In this document: one piece after another, positions 11,429 to 21,255 of the stretch
How the letters are laid out: each line of letters opens with the position of its first letter
How positions within the stretch are numbered: the first letter of the stretch is position 1
Assembly: GCA_013423325.1 (NCBI GenBank)
Contig: BLJB01000149.1
Span: 78,451 to 142,450, forward strand
DNA from: Usnea hakonensis
Taxonomy: Eukaryota; Ascomycota; Lecanoromycetes; Lecanorales; Parmeliaceae
DNA: 64,000 nucleotides
Direction: 5' to 3'
Position numbers and translations under genes: made by a program
The notes under the pieces: generated by a model
Told to the model about the DNA's origin: nothing
The model's input: only the letters and a program-made list of their open reading frames with translations
Database searches by the model: none

Positions 11429-12060
11429 TCACTTTCCCTCCCAAGCGTGCACATCAACCCGTCCCGAAGAGCGATGCCAAGTAGCAAGCTTCTCATTACA
11501 ATTTCCACACCGGTGCTCAACGTTCTTCAGCTTCTTCACGCAAAACGGGATGCAGCCTAGGCAAGTGAAGGAACAGAGGCCCAATGCCCAGATACTGACA
11601 GAAGAGTTTAGAATCCCAATAAGTGAACAGATCAGGTGGACTACTTACTATGTGTATCCACCTGACACAGATTTTGTCTTGCTCACGCTTCTCTGCCGGC
11701 AGACGGGGCACTGGACTGGGACAGAGGTCTCGCCGAAGGGTATCTGATAGTCGATCTTTTGCTGAGGTTGGACTGTCATTTGTGGAGTGTATTCCATGGT
11801 GGACCTCATGGCACCAGGGTTGCTGTTCGGGTCTGCTAAGGGAGCGGATGGTGTGAGTGAGTTGATTCCATACCCTGCGCTAATAAAGTGTCAGTGGCTT
11901 TGTTGTGTTGACAGGATCCTATGAATCGGAACACGCACGCATTCGAGGCGCCAGGGTCCAAGACACCTCCTCCATTGCTTGTACCTTGAGATGACATGGG
12001 CCAAGCTGGCGGCACTTGATGGGACATTTCAATATCGTTGTTCTGCGAAGATTTAGACAT
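11429..12060 (-). CDS. LITAF-domain (zf-LITAF-like) small membrane-associated protein
   Basis: The C-terminal exons are 11594-11429 and an exon ending at 11649, joined over a 54-nt intron. They give a clear LITAF domain: VQCPVCRQRSVSKTKS, then a hydrophobic segment (YIWALGLCSFTCLGC), then IPFCVKKLKNVEHRCGNCNEKL. The paired CxxC and CxxC motifs bind zinc and the hydrophobic stretch inserts in the cytosolic leaflet of endosomal or lysosomal membranes in characterised members. The N-terminus begins MSKSSQNNDIEMSHQVPP at 12060. The first splice is uncertain: the obvious GTGCGT donor near 11936 puts the next exon out of frame, whereas GGTACA or GGTGTC donors slightly upstream keep it. I am sure of the domain, less so of the 5' structure. 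Confidence 0.8.
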
Positions 12061-12847
12061 GGTATGGCTTGATTTGTTTTTGTTGCTCAAATCGACAACA
12101 AGGTTAGTCTGTGTAGAAAAAGAGAGCACAGTGACAGCAGGTTAGGTTTGAGACAGTGAATTTCAGGATCTAAAAATATCATGCTCTGATAATGAAGGAG
12201 CAGCATCGATTTTGGGTGCGGCTTCCTCCTTGTGGGCGCGGTCAATCCGCCTTGTCCTACCTTCCAGGGGGCACCAATTCACAGTGTCTCATCTCCGCGT
12301 CACAAATGTCCTGCGGTTAATCATGTGATCAGAATAAGAGCGCTCCGGTTGGATCAACAATGTCTCACGGATGAGTAAGCAGTACTGCCTCATGTAGCAA
12401 GCCTTTCGGTAGGTGACACAGACCTCTGTGAGCTCGTATGATTGGTGGAAAGTTACCGCATGGCAGTGCACCCATCAATTCTCTACTAACGAATACGTTA
12501 CCTTTTCTATTTCTGGGTTGAGTGTTGATTGTTAGAACGGATACAATAGATTCACTTTTGCTATTCATCTATTTTTAGCCGGGGCTGTTAGTCTTCTGAG
12601 TGCTGGAAGGAGGTCGGAGACGATTGAGCCAAGCTCTCAGGCATGGGCATATCTTCTTGTACTTGATTTATTTGCGTGAGTGAACAACAGACATTGTACG
12701 CCAAATTTCTGCGAAATGAAGTCAAGCTGAGTTTTCTATGCCGTCTGGGACGTGTGCCCAGGATACAACAAGCGAGGTTTCGCTGCAAGCTTCGTCCAAC
12801 AATGTGCAAGCCCGTTTGGCCGGCATGGCGCTCAGCACTGATGCCCA
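12061..12847. other. Intergenic
   Basis: No gene is supported. Short frames on both strands (12289-12568 minus, 12588-12864) have no recognisable features. The left part should hold the promoter of the minus-strand LITAF-like gene. Confidence 0.45.
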
Positions 12848-13165
12848 TTGGCGACTGGGACTAACTCCTGGATTTATCCAGCAGGACCCAACATGCATCG
12901 CACCTTACGGCCAGCAACTCTCAAGACATTGCATGAGTGCGATGCTACCAGATTGGATAAGCCGAACGCTAATGGAGAAAAAGCCCTTTGTCTGGCAGCG
13001 CGAAAAGAACACAGGATAATCGTACGATGTCTCTTAAACAGAGGGAGCGCTGGGAATGCCATTTGAAACGACAAGGGCGAAGTACCTTTGGATTTTGCCA
13101 TACGCAAAATTGGAAGAATTTGTGAAGAAATATGGTCAGTGAAATGGGGTTCTAAGGATTGCTAG
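12848..13165 (+). pseudogene. Ankyrin-repeat remnant with an in-frame stop
   Basis: The frame shows an ankyrin repeat, NGEKALCLAARKEHRIIVRCLLNRGS, matching the G-x-x-x-L-x-x-A-A...I-V-x-x-L-L-x-x-G pattern. It is cut by a TGA at 13064-13066, after which the same frame continues with the start of another repeat, NDKGEVPLDFAIRK, to a TAG at 13163-13165. There is no convincing ATG in frame (a TTG at 12848) and no exon upstream that I can join. It is best explained as a decayed fragment of an ankyrin gene. Confidence 0.5.
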
Positions 13166-14007
13166 GTTGCCCTTATGAGAGTAGTTCCTCTTTGTATGGA
13201 TGGGGCCGATTTATGGAAGACTCGTATAAGAGGGATCTCCCTGATCATGAAGAAGAAAAGATAACAAGTCTACCTTTGTCCACAAACGATAAATTATGAC
13301 CGAAAATGAGGCCGTTTCATCTTTTGGAAATGTACCTTGCTGGTCACGTCTGCGGGTCAAGAGGCACATAATCCCTATGCTAGAAAGCACACGCCAGGTC
13401 GTATCTCATGTGTGATTCATCAAGGGCCTCGTATCGAGGTGAGCTCGGCGTGGAGCATAGCTCCTGTTCTCGTTATACTGAACTTCCATTCTGTCCAAAA
13501 GTCCGTCATTATTCCGCGTTGACATAGCACAGAACGTGGAAGAATATGAGGGCAAAGACTTAAGACTTGGCCTTATCAGGTACTCCAAGGGAAGCCGAGA
13601 GAAGGCCAGGTTTGAGATTTGTATTAGCGAATCGGTGCATTTGCGTATCGTTGAAGAAAATGGCCTCAATAATTCGCCCAAGCTGCGACTGGCATCCAAA
13701 GATTCGACGCGTATCACAGGCCCCTGAATTCTTCGGACTGATATGCACATCGTCTGCATCTGCAGCACTCTATGTCGTTGGAGCCAGGTACTGAATAGAA
13801 ACCCTATGTGAACATGGAAAGTTGTAGCCGAATGAATGAGTAAGGCTGGGTGGGAAAGCGAGCGTTCGTGGAATTGATGATGTGCATTTGCTGGTATCTT
13901 TAAAACATCTTGGTCTGATAAAATACGCATTTGATACGGACATAACATTCAACAAGTCAATTTCGTAGATCGCCCTGTATCTTCAACCCTTCCTGCAACC
14001 GTTGAGC
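13166..14007. other. Intergenic 5' of mL38
   Basis: The 180-codon minus-strand frame at 13406-13948 has no domain or family likeness and overlaps other random frames. No gene is called. The right part should hold the promoter of the mitoribosomal gene. Confidence 0.45.
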
Positions 14008-15352
14008 ATGGCGACACCATTTTATACCATTCGCCCAGCACTTCGCTGCCTGCGACATCCAACGCGGCCTATACCCAAATGCCATCACCAAGGCCTCACA
14101 ACCAGCCCCCAGCAAAAAGACGAAGCTCTCGAACCAGCATCCACCACCCCTGCCCCAAGTCTCGATCCAAACACCGTATCAACCCCGCTCAAAAAGCGCC
14201 AGCTCCTCCCCAGAGGCGTCCCTCCCATTGGCTCCCGCCGCCGCCGCGTCGCCCTCCTTTCCTCCGACAATGTCCCCTTTGAACAAATGCCCTACCAATG
14301 CTTCCAAGAAGCACGCGCCGTCCTCGCCGAAGACCGTGAGCGGAAGCTATTGGATATAGCGGCGATGCGCAAACGGATAGCGTTCTGGCAGAACGTCCCG
14401 GCGAGTAACATGGGGGGGGATAATGCGAAGAAGAGCAAATTGGTCCGCATGCAGAAACATTTAGACGAGTTGAAGATTTTGGCGGACGTGAATGATCCGG
14501 TTATCAAGAAGAGGTTTGAGGATAATATGGGTTGGTCCAACATTTCTTCATTAGTCTGTTCATACAAACGGGTTGCTAGAAGCTGATGCCGGTGGGCCGC
14601 CACCAAAAGGCGACATGAACCGCCCCATCTACCGCTACCTCGCCGACCGCAAATGGCGCGAGTACAAACGCAAAGTCGTCATGCAACGCATCTCCCAAAT
14701 GTACATCGTCCCCGACCTCCTCCCCCACCTGGACCCCACCGCCGACGTCTCCCTCGCCTTCCGCCGGCGCAAAGTGCCCCCGGGCGACTTTGTCGACTCC
14801 CGCGTCAGCGAAACCCCGCCGCTGCTCAAAGTCCAGGTCTTTGACAAAGGGGAGCGACTGGTCACGATCGCGGTCGTGGATCCCGACGTGCCGGACGAGC
14901 AGCACGATAGTTTCGGCTCGAGATGTCATTTTTTGGCGGTGAATGTGCCGTTGAGTCCGGCGGCGGCGGGGATCCCGTTGGCGAAGTTGGAGGGGGAGGA
15001 GCATGTGGTGCTTCCTTGGTTGCCGCCGTATGCGGAGAAGGGGGCGCCGTATCATCGGTTGGTGATTTTTGTGTTGCAGCAGGGTGATGCTGGTGGTGGG
15101 GACGGGGCGAGGTTGGATGTCAAGGCTTTGAGGGAGAATTCGAGGGTTCGGAGGGATGGGTTCAAGATGCGGGGGTTCGTGCATGGGAGGCCGCTGACGC
15201 CGATTGGGGTGCATTTGTTCAGGTGCAGGTGGGATGAAGGGACTGATGGGGTGGTGACGAGGGCGGGGGTGGAGGGGATGAATGTTGAGTTTAAGAGGAA
15301 GAAGTCGGAGAAGTTGCCGTATAAGAAGAAGGATGGGGCTAGATATCGGTGA
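14008..15352 (+). CDS. MRPL35: Mitochondrial large ribosomal subunit protein mL38 (MRPL35), PEBP fold
   Basis: Exons 14008-14530 and 14580-15352 give 431 aa with a 49-nt intron (GTTGGT/CTAG). The N-terminus (MATPFYTIRPALRCLRHPTR) is a basic mitochondrial presequence. The middle part has coiled helical sequence (AEDRERKLLDIAAMRKRIAFWQ) and RPIYRYLADRKWREYKRKVVMQRI, typical of fungal MRPL35. The C-terminal half is a phosphatidylethanolamine-binding-protein fold (VAVVDPDVPDE-like segment, YHRLVIFVLQQ). In the mitoribosome this protein is structural and sits at the central protuberance; no ligand binding is implied. Codon third positions are strongly GC-rich in the first part of exon 2 compared with neighbours. 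Confidence 0.9.
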
Positions 15353-16052
15353 TGTGGAAATATTCTGATTGACAGCACAGCGTTCAGGAGCATTGTGAGG
15401 AGGGGAAATGTGCATTTATTTCTGGTTCATAGCATTCAAAGCGTGGCCTCAAACATAGAACATAATCCATAGCATATATCTACATCACACCTCCCCAAGA
15501 TTCTCAACCAAAGCATGTCCCACCGCCATGGCCGATCCCCTCCGTAGAAAACCCCAGAGAGCATCCATGCATTTGGTCAGTCATCGAATTTTGTCGAAGC
15601 GATGCTTTTCAATCTCCCTCCGTTGACAAACATGTCTGACACTGAGTATTCCGTGCAGGAAAGGGTCGAGACGATGTATACTGTGGAGGTTTGTTTCTGC
15701 TGTGATGGGAGGGAATGAAAGATTGTAGGTAGGGAGGGGTTGAGAAGGGAATCTACATTTGGGAGGGAAGAGGCAAGTAGATGATGGGGTGTTTGGGTTT
15801 GGGAAGTACAGATGGCATGCAGGTTCTGAAGGGACGAGGGGAGGGTGGCCTTGTTTGTACCTATGACCTGGATAAAGTATCAGCTCTTTTCTTCTGCGAG
15901 TTGGGAGATGGGTAGCCGACCTAACTTCCGTGTCCTGTACGCGTGTGGAACCCTTCACGGCTTTTCCGCTGTTCTCGTTCATTATGAAAAATAGAAGGGC
16001 TTCCCTTCTTGATTGATACTTTGGTCAAGGCATTCACCGGTGGTTTCCATAT
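15353..16052. other. Intergenic between convergent mL38 and the GT32 gene
   Basis: A minus-strand frame of 133 codons (15581-15982) is low-complexity in Pro/Ser/His, has no domain and is not called. Nothing else is seen. Confidence 0.45.
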
Positions 16053-17069
16053 TCACAGCTCCAGATACTTCTGCCTCTGTTTCCACAATCCCTTCCACTG
16101 ATGCCTTACGAAGAAGTCACCTGGCCCCTCCCGAGTTGAGTTGGAATGTACTTGCCCCGAACCGAAGGCATCAATCGGAAGCACGAGGACGTCCCCAAAT
16201 AACCGTGGCTCTGTCATTCCAGTGATATTGAGGTAACTCATTGCGGTCCCCGTCGCCTCAGACAGACCCTCCATGACAGCGCGCGTCCAGATCACAGGCC
16301 CACTAATTTTGAGCACCTCATCATCCGATGGGCTGAAGTCGGCAATAGTGGTGGTCTGGCTTACCGCTGTCTCGTTCACGGCCGCAACGACTTTCTTTAC
16401 AACCTTCTGCATAATAGGATGTCCTCGGCTTGCGGCCATGGTCCACTGACAAAACTGAATCCGCTCGCTCATACCCTGGTATGGTTCTCCATCCAGCTGG
16501 TCATATTCCACTCCGATGATGGCGCGAACTTTAGATCTCAATTGCCTCGGAATCCAGTCTCGAACAGACTTCTTCACGACAGTGTCAAGGTCGCTATATA
16601 CTCCACCTTCTGACTCAAGTATCATATAGCGCAGCAGATCAGAACGGAGGACGGGCAACTTTAATTGGAGAAATGTTTCAAGTATGTCTAGTCGATCTGC
16701 GTAGTGTTTTCGGACGAAGTCATCGGCGCCTTTATTCCTCATCAGAGTATAGCTGTAGTCTTGGTTCATGAGTATCCATGTCTGAAGCGCAGGTGTATAC
16801 TCGTCAAGTCGAGCGTAGCCGAAGAAAATCTGCCATATTTGAGGAGGGATGCCTTCCAAGTGAGGCTGCAACGACTGTGTTATACGCGCTTCTGGCCCCG
16901 TAGGACTACGAAAAGTAAAGAAGTACAGATACAGGGCAACCAAAAATGTTCCAAGAACAGATCGCGTAGGCCGCTTCGGTAGGATACTGGGGCCGCTCAA
17001 GAGAGTCTGCCCGATGCCGTTCATGAAATTATAGTTGTAGGCAAAACAGTCACCGAGGACAAGAAGCAT
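16053..17069 (-). CDS. GT32 family glycosyltransferase (Och1-like mannosyltransferase)
   Basis: A single exon encodes 338 aa from the ATG at 17069, or 323 aa from 17024. A type II signal anchor (RSVLGTFLVALYLYFFTF) follows a short cytosolic tail. The catalytic region has IPPQIWQIFFGYA, the donor-substrate segment VLRSDLLRYMILESEGGVYSDLDTVV with the DxD motif, and GHPIMQKVV. These are hallmarks of GT32 enzymes such as Och1/Hoc1, which add alpha-1,6-mannose in the Golgi. The exact acceptor cannot be inferred because this family has expanded in filamentous fungi. An upstream frame to 17102 begins with TTG and is not used. Confidence 0.88.
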   Translation of the reverse strand: MLLVLGDCFAYNYNFMNGIGQTLLSGPSILPKRPTRSVLGTFLVALYLYFFTFRSPTGPEARITQSLQPHLEGIPPQIWQIFFGYARLDEYTPALQTWILMNQDYSYTLMRNKGADDFVRKHYADRLDILETFLQLKLPVLRSDLLRYMILESEGGVYSDLDTVVKKSVRDWIPRQLRSKVRAIIGVEYDQLDGEPYQGMSERIQFCQWTMAASRGHPIMQKVVKKVVAAVNETAVSQTTTIADFSPSDDEVLKISGPVIWTRAVMEGLSEATGTAMSYLNITGMTEPRLFGDVLVLPIDAFGSGQVHSNSTREGPGDFFVRHQWKGLWKQRQKYLEL

Positions 17070-18357
17070 TGCAAGGACACAGAGATGTACATGTTGAAAC
17101 AAGGAAGAGGAGGAGACAGGGGAGGTTTTGCGAATTATGTGGCTTGTTTCATTCGGGGGGCTCCAATGGTAAAGTCAGGATTTGGAGGTTTTAGCCTTTG
17201 TGTGCTCGAGAAGATAGGAATGGAAGCATTCACCAACCTTTAATTTACTAACCAGATATCAATTCTGTGGAAGCTTGAAGTGGTTATAGAATCTCCATGT
17301 CAGTCCTCAAAAGCATGGATGGTTTGGAGCCCCTTGAAGTTTGAAGGCGCCATCCCACTCTAGCGCCTGGGGGCTGGGGCTTGACCAGTAGGTTGTAAGT
17401 CGGGGCTTCCTCCCGCCTTCCCGGACCCAAGCCAATTCATAACAAACTTACCTACCTTAAGTCGTTCACATTTTGACCATCACCCCTTGTTGATGTATAC
17501 CTATGTGCCTGATCATTCGATGTTCTTCTTTTTCCAAGAGGGGGAAAACATTGCCGTGCGTTCCCGGACTCGCTCCTTACAGCGACTGCCATTGACCGGA
17601 CGGTTACTACCTCTACTTAACCTCTATGATCTCAATGCCTTCGCACGCAATGCTCTTTCCGCTTGAAAATCCTGGAAGAGCCCCTGCATATCTACCACCT
17701 TAAGTGTATCTTCAGCTCAAATGTGGACTTCGATCCATGCAAGACTTCTACGGAAAAAGTGGTGTCTGCGTTCGAATGAAATGAGAATATCTACGCAGCC
17801 TGAACGTTTGCATTACCTTGTAGCGAAAGGTCGTACATCTATTAGCCTTCCCACTCAGGCTAACTTTCCGCAGTGCGCTGTGTTCGCGGTACCATTGATC
17901 AGCGTTTATTTCGGTTGATCTCAATTCGAAGCATGCAAAAGAATAGAGTCAACACGCAGAGCATCCGACTAGGAATGCGTGCATATCATGTGCCTCAATT
18001 CAGCTCGCCAACGTTATCATCCCATACGAAGAAGCAAGGCGCCTTGATGGGAAATGTCTGTTGAACAATTTGCTGGCAGTTTCATTTAGGCAATCTCTGC
18101 GAGAGGGTGTGAGAGATATGACGGAACGCTATGTTGATCTAGACCCCGAGAGTTATATTCTAGAGGGTGGAAGTGTGGAAGTGGATCGGCGTCGCTGAGT
18201 CTCGTGTGATGCAAATCTCCGGTGGATCCATACAGCCAGGCTCGGGGGATTGATAGGACATATGCAAGAAATTGATCATGTGGATAGCCTCATTGCAATC
18301 GCTACGATTGGTAGTACTTTCTCCTTACATGATATTCCACAATCCTACCGTGGCACT
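17070..18357. other. Intergenic
   Basis: No supported gene. Short plus-strand frames near 17721-18064 and 18250-18519 lack family features, and the second is antisense to the hydrolase gene. A TACCTACC-type motif occurs near 17447. Confidence 0.5.
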
Positions 18358-19312
18358 TTAACCAAGTACCTTCAGCCCGAAGTCTCGCACTTTCTGGACC
18401 AACCCTTCCGTCCACGTCAGATGCGGCGAATGCCCAGCGGGACACCTGAAAACTGTCATATCCACACCCGGTCTCTGAGTCTGCATCGCAATCATCGCGT
18501 CTTGGTAAGCCGAAGGTAAAGCTAAATCATCTTCTGTCACCAGATAAGCACAAGGCAAAGCGGTGTAAGCATCGTTCTCCAGTACGGTCGTAAGGACCTG
18601 TGAGGCTGTAAGAGTCGCCTCGTAATGCTTTGCAGTGGCTTCATCCAGGCCGTTGAAGAAATATTTTGCCCCATCTTTTGTGGAGGCGAGTCCGCTGAAG
18701 CCGTGTTTCTGGTTCAATAGAATCATCAGCTTATGGTTGAGTATCCATGACCTACGGGTAGCCAGAAATTGACGACAAGAGGCCAAACTTTTTTTGCAGA
18801 CTCACATGGAATTGGCAGTATGGTGGGATAACAGCTTCGCTACCGTCCTTCGGCTGAAAAAAGCTGTGCACAGACTCGCCCACTGGGATCAAAAATCCAG
18901 ACTCATAAAACAGACCTATTATCCCTCCTGAGGCGCCTTTTGCCTTTCGAATTTTTGCTTGGAGTTCCGGGATGGCCACCATCGTAGCAGTAAAGGCGCC
19001 AGCTGAATGCCCGACGAGAAGAACATGCTTGCCCGAGTCAATGATAAGCTGACTCAAAAGCTCGTGAAGGACTTTAGCATCATCAGCGGGCTGCGGATAT
19101 CCATTCAGAGGCGGATTTTTGTCATAGTCGGGGTTGGAAATGTCGCCAATATTCATTTGGCGCAAATCCGAGGATGGTAGTTGCGGACAGTAGGCTTCGA
19201 TACCCTGTGCTTTCAGAGCCTTAATAAAAGGCTGATAGGGTTCGGGAGTGTGGTAGGAACCATGACAGATGACCACTACGAATCTCGTTGTCGTTGTCGT
19301 CGTCACAGACAT
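18358..19312 (-). CDS. Alpha/beta hydrolase fold protein
   Basis: Exons 19312-18806 and 18708-18358 give 285 aa with a 97-nt intron (GTGAGT/CCAG). The fold begins FVVVICHGSYHTPEPY (oxyanion-side HG), has the nucleophile elbow VGHSAGA, an acid in ALPCAYLVTEDDLALP, and the catalytic histidine in CPAGHSPHLTWTEG. It matches the AB_hydrolase_6-type fungal enzymes that hydrolyse small esters or lactones. Substrate unknown; no signal peptide, so probably cytosolic. The acceptor at CCAG before KHGFSGLAS is preferred over a TAAG 18 nt upstream because it restores the conserved QFHKHG junction. Confidence 0.85.
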
Positions 19313-20090
19313 CTTGGATAATGATTGTTCAGCAATCAGTCTGGTTCAGGTAAGAAGTGTGGAAAGGGCGAATGGTTGAAGGCATCTACAAAATTCTTTA
19401 CTTACTTATGCACCTTACCGAAAGGCTATAAATTTACTGAAAGGTAGTATACACTACTAATTAGAAGTACAGTACAGAGACAATGTTTTATATTATGTAC
19501 CTTACCGTCAGACAGTATCTTGTGAAATACTGTTTCTAAAATAGAATGTAATATTATTGAAACGTTATAAAAAGAAACGGGGCTTAGGCGTTAACGTACT
19601 TTCAAAGATTTACCGTATTATTGCAGACTTCCGCCCATATAGACGGCAGACGATTGTGAACGTAGCAGCCAATGTCGAACATGGTCACGCCAGGACTACA
19701 GCCTACTGGAAGTGTGTTGTCTGTCAACGAGATCCAATTCATTTGGGAAAAGACTTGATGCAAGCGAAGAGATAAGGGGCCATTCCATGTGAGTGACTCT
19801 TCTAATAGACTGTACGGAATGAGACACTTACTCTCTTTCGAAGCGATAGAAGACGCCGAAAAACAACTCGAACAACAAGGAGTCCCAGAGATGGCTGAGT
19901 GGGGACACTGCCACTGGCGTCGTAGCTGGAAGGTGATTTTGCCCTGTCAAAACGTCTGGCCAGAAATGATACGAGACGGACGAGCGTTTGTACTTTTTGA
20001 ACTTGGTATGTATCTACTTCGATCAGCAAGAATTTACAGAGTCTGCTTGTTGCCAAGGTCGAACAAGCTGTGTTGGCAAAATCATAGCGC
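19313..20090. other. Intergenic, AT-rich
   Basis: The first part (about 19380-19560) is AT-rich, with a repeated CCTTACCG motif and an ACAGTAT...ATACTGT inverted pair near 19515-19536. Frames at 19557-19775 and 19789-20097 have no family likeness; the latter may overlie further decayed sequence of the methyltransferase on the other strand. Confidence 0.45.
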
Positions 20091-20724
20091 TCACTGAGAT
20101 ACGTATGGTTCTAGCAAGTCTGCTTTCCCTCTGCAATTAAGTGTCTGTGTATAATCGCCTTCCGTCCATTGAAAAGCTCCACCCGGTTTCAAGACCAGAG
20201 TGAGATTGCGTACAGCGATTTCCCAGTCGGAGGGATTCATTGCCGCGACGAGAAGTCGGACATGAACGAGGTCATACCGATTGTGCTATTCAGGCGGTGC
20301 CGGCTGCTTGACATCCACGATACCGAGTTGAATATTTGGAGGCAGAGTATTTGGCGCGGGGTATTGCGCATGGGATATGTCGAACCCACGAAGAGTTGCC
20401 GCGGGATAGATTTCTGCAAGTTGAGATAGAAAAACGCCTGTGCCGGTACCGATGTCCGCGATTGTGGGGGACTCCGATAGCTTCTGGGCGATTGATGGAT
20501 GCACAAGGTATCCAATGTTTCTACAATCAAGTAAGTCAAGGAATCAGTAGACTGCATGGCTCGAATTGGATGCGTACATCCATACCGGGTTAAAAGCTGA
20601 CATTGCTCGTCCAATCTTGATGCTCCGTTAGCTAAGTCACGACAAGTACAGACCCATAAGTAAGCTGCTACCTTTGCACCTCCCTCGCGTTGCGACTCAT
20701 ATTGATACTGTAAGGGTAAGCCAT
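20091..20724 (-). pseudogene. SAM-dependent methyltransferase, broken by a nonsense codon
   Basis: The minus strand reads MAYPYSINMSRNAREVQR from 20724, then after two likely short introns LANGASRLDEQCQLLTR and NIGYLVHPSIAQKLSESP. Next come the SAM-binding motif I IADIGTGTGVFL and motif II RGFDISHAQYP. At 20286-20288 a TAG interrupts PAPPE*HNRYDLVHVRLLVAAM. The same frame continues with family sequence: NPSDWEIAVRNLTLVLKPGG and FQWTEGD. Related fungal methyltransferases carry Trp at the stop, so TGG to TAG is the simplest lesion. The C-terminal third is missing or eroded after about 20091. The neighbouring hydrolase and transporter are intact. Confidence 0.7.
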
Positions 20725-21255
20725 TTCTGGGGAAGATGAATTGCTAATTGACTGGTAGTGGCCTAGAGGCACTGTAAGTAGAAAAGGAAAGTAAGGGGTT
20801 TAAGGCTGTGATTCAAGGTCTTTGAACAAGCCTTCCAATACTTTGGGGTGGGCAACTCAAGTTTTGCAACGCCATAATGTGACGAAAGAGAGATGAGCCT
20901 TGGGATACTTTAGGTGTGTGGGGTTGACTCCTGAATAGCAAATGCCAACAAAGAGACAGGTCATGCATAGGGTATCTATTCAAATCCGTACAGTATTATG
21001 GTCGATCTCACCCACTAGAAATTCCTGAGGTATTCCGAGCGTTAAAGTACCTCCACATCTTGCGAGAATGTAAGATGGGCTCCATTTCGCGCATTTACTC
21101 GCTAGTCTTGAGAAAGCGTAAGCTGCATAATAGTCAGGCAGCCTACCTACTTTAGATGCGAAGGAGAATATCTTATGTCATAGTACCGAATATTCATGAC
21201 GACCACAACCATCCCAGACACCCTAAAGGCACAAGGACGTTCGAGAAACCATGTC
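20725..21255. other. Intergenic
   Basis: I see no gene. The spacer is the presumed old promoter of the broken methyltransferase and the 3' flank of the PQ-loop transporter. A CTACCTACTTTAG motif lies near 21143. Confidence 0.5.

Noticed and set aside
13406..13948. 180-codon minus-strand frame
   Set aside because: No domain, signal, splice or family likeness; overlaps other random frames in an ordinary spacer.
14576..15415. 279-codon minus-strand frame antisense to mL38 exon 2
   Set aside because: His/Pro/Arg-rich shadow of a GC-rich coding exon; the plus strand carries the conserved ribosomal protein.
15581..15982. 133-codon minus-strand frame with ATG
   Set aside because: Low-complexity Pro/Ser/His sequence with no family; probably chance in a CT-rich spacer.
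19515..19536. Inverted repeat ACAGTAT/ATACTGT as a possible transposon end or terminator
   Set aside because: Seven-base arms with an eight-base loop are expected by chance in AT-rich DNA; no partner element or target duplication is visible.
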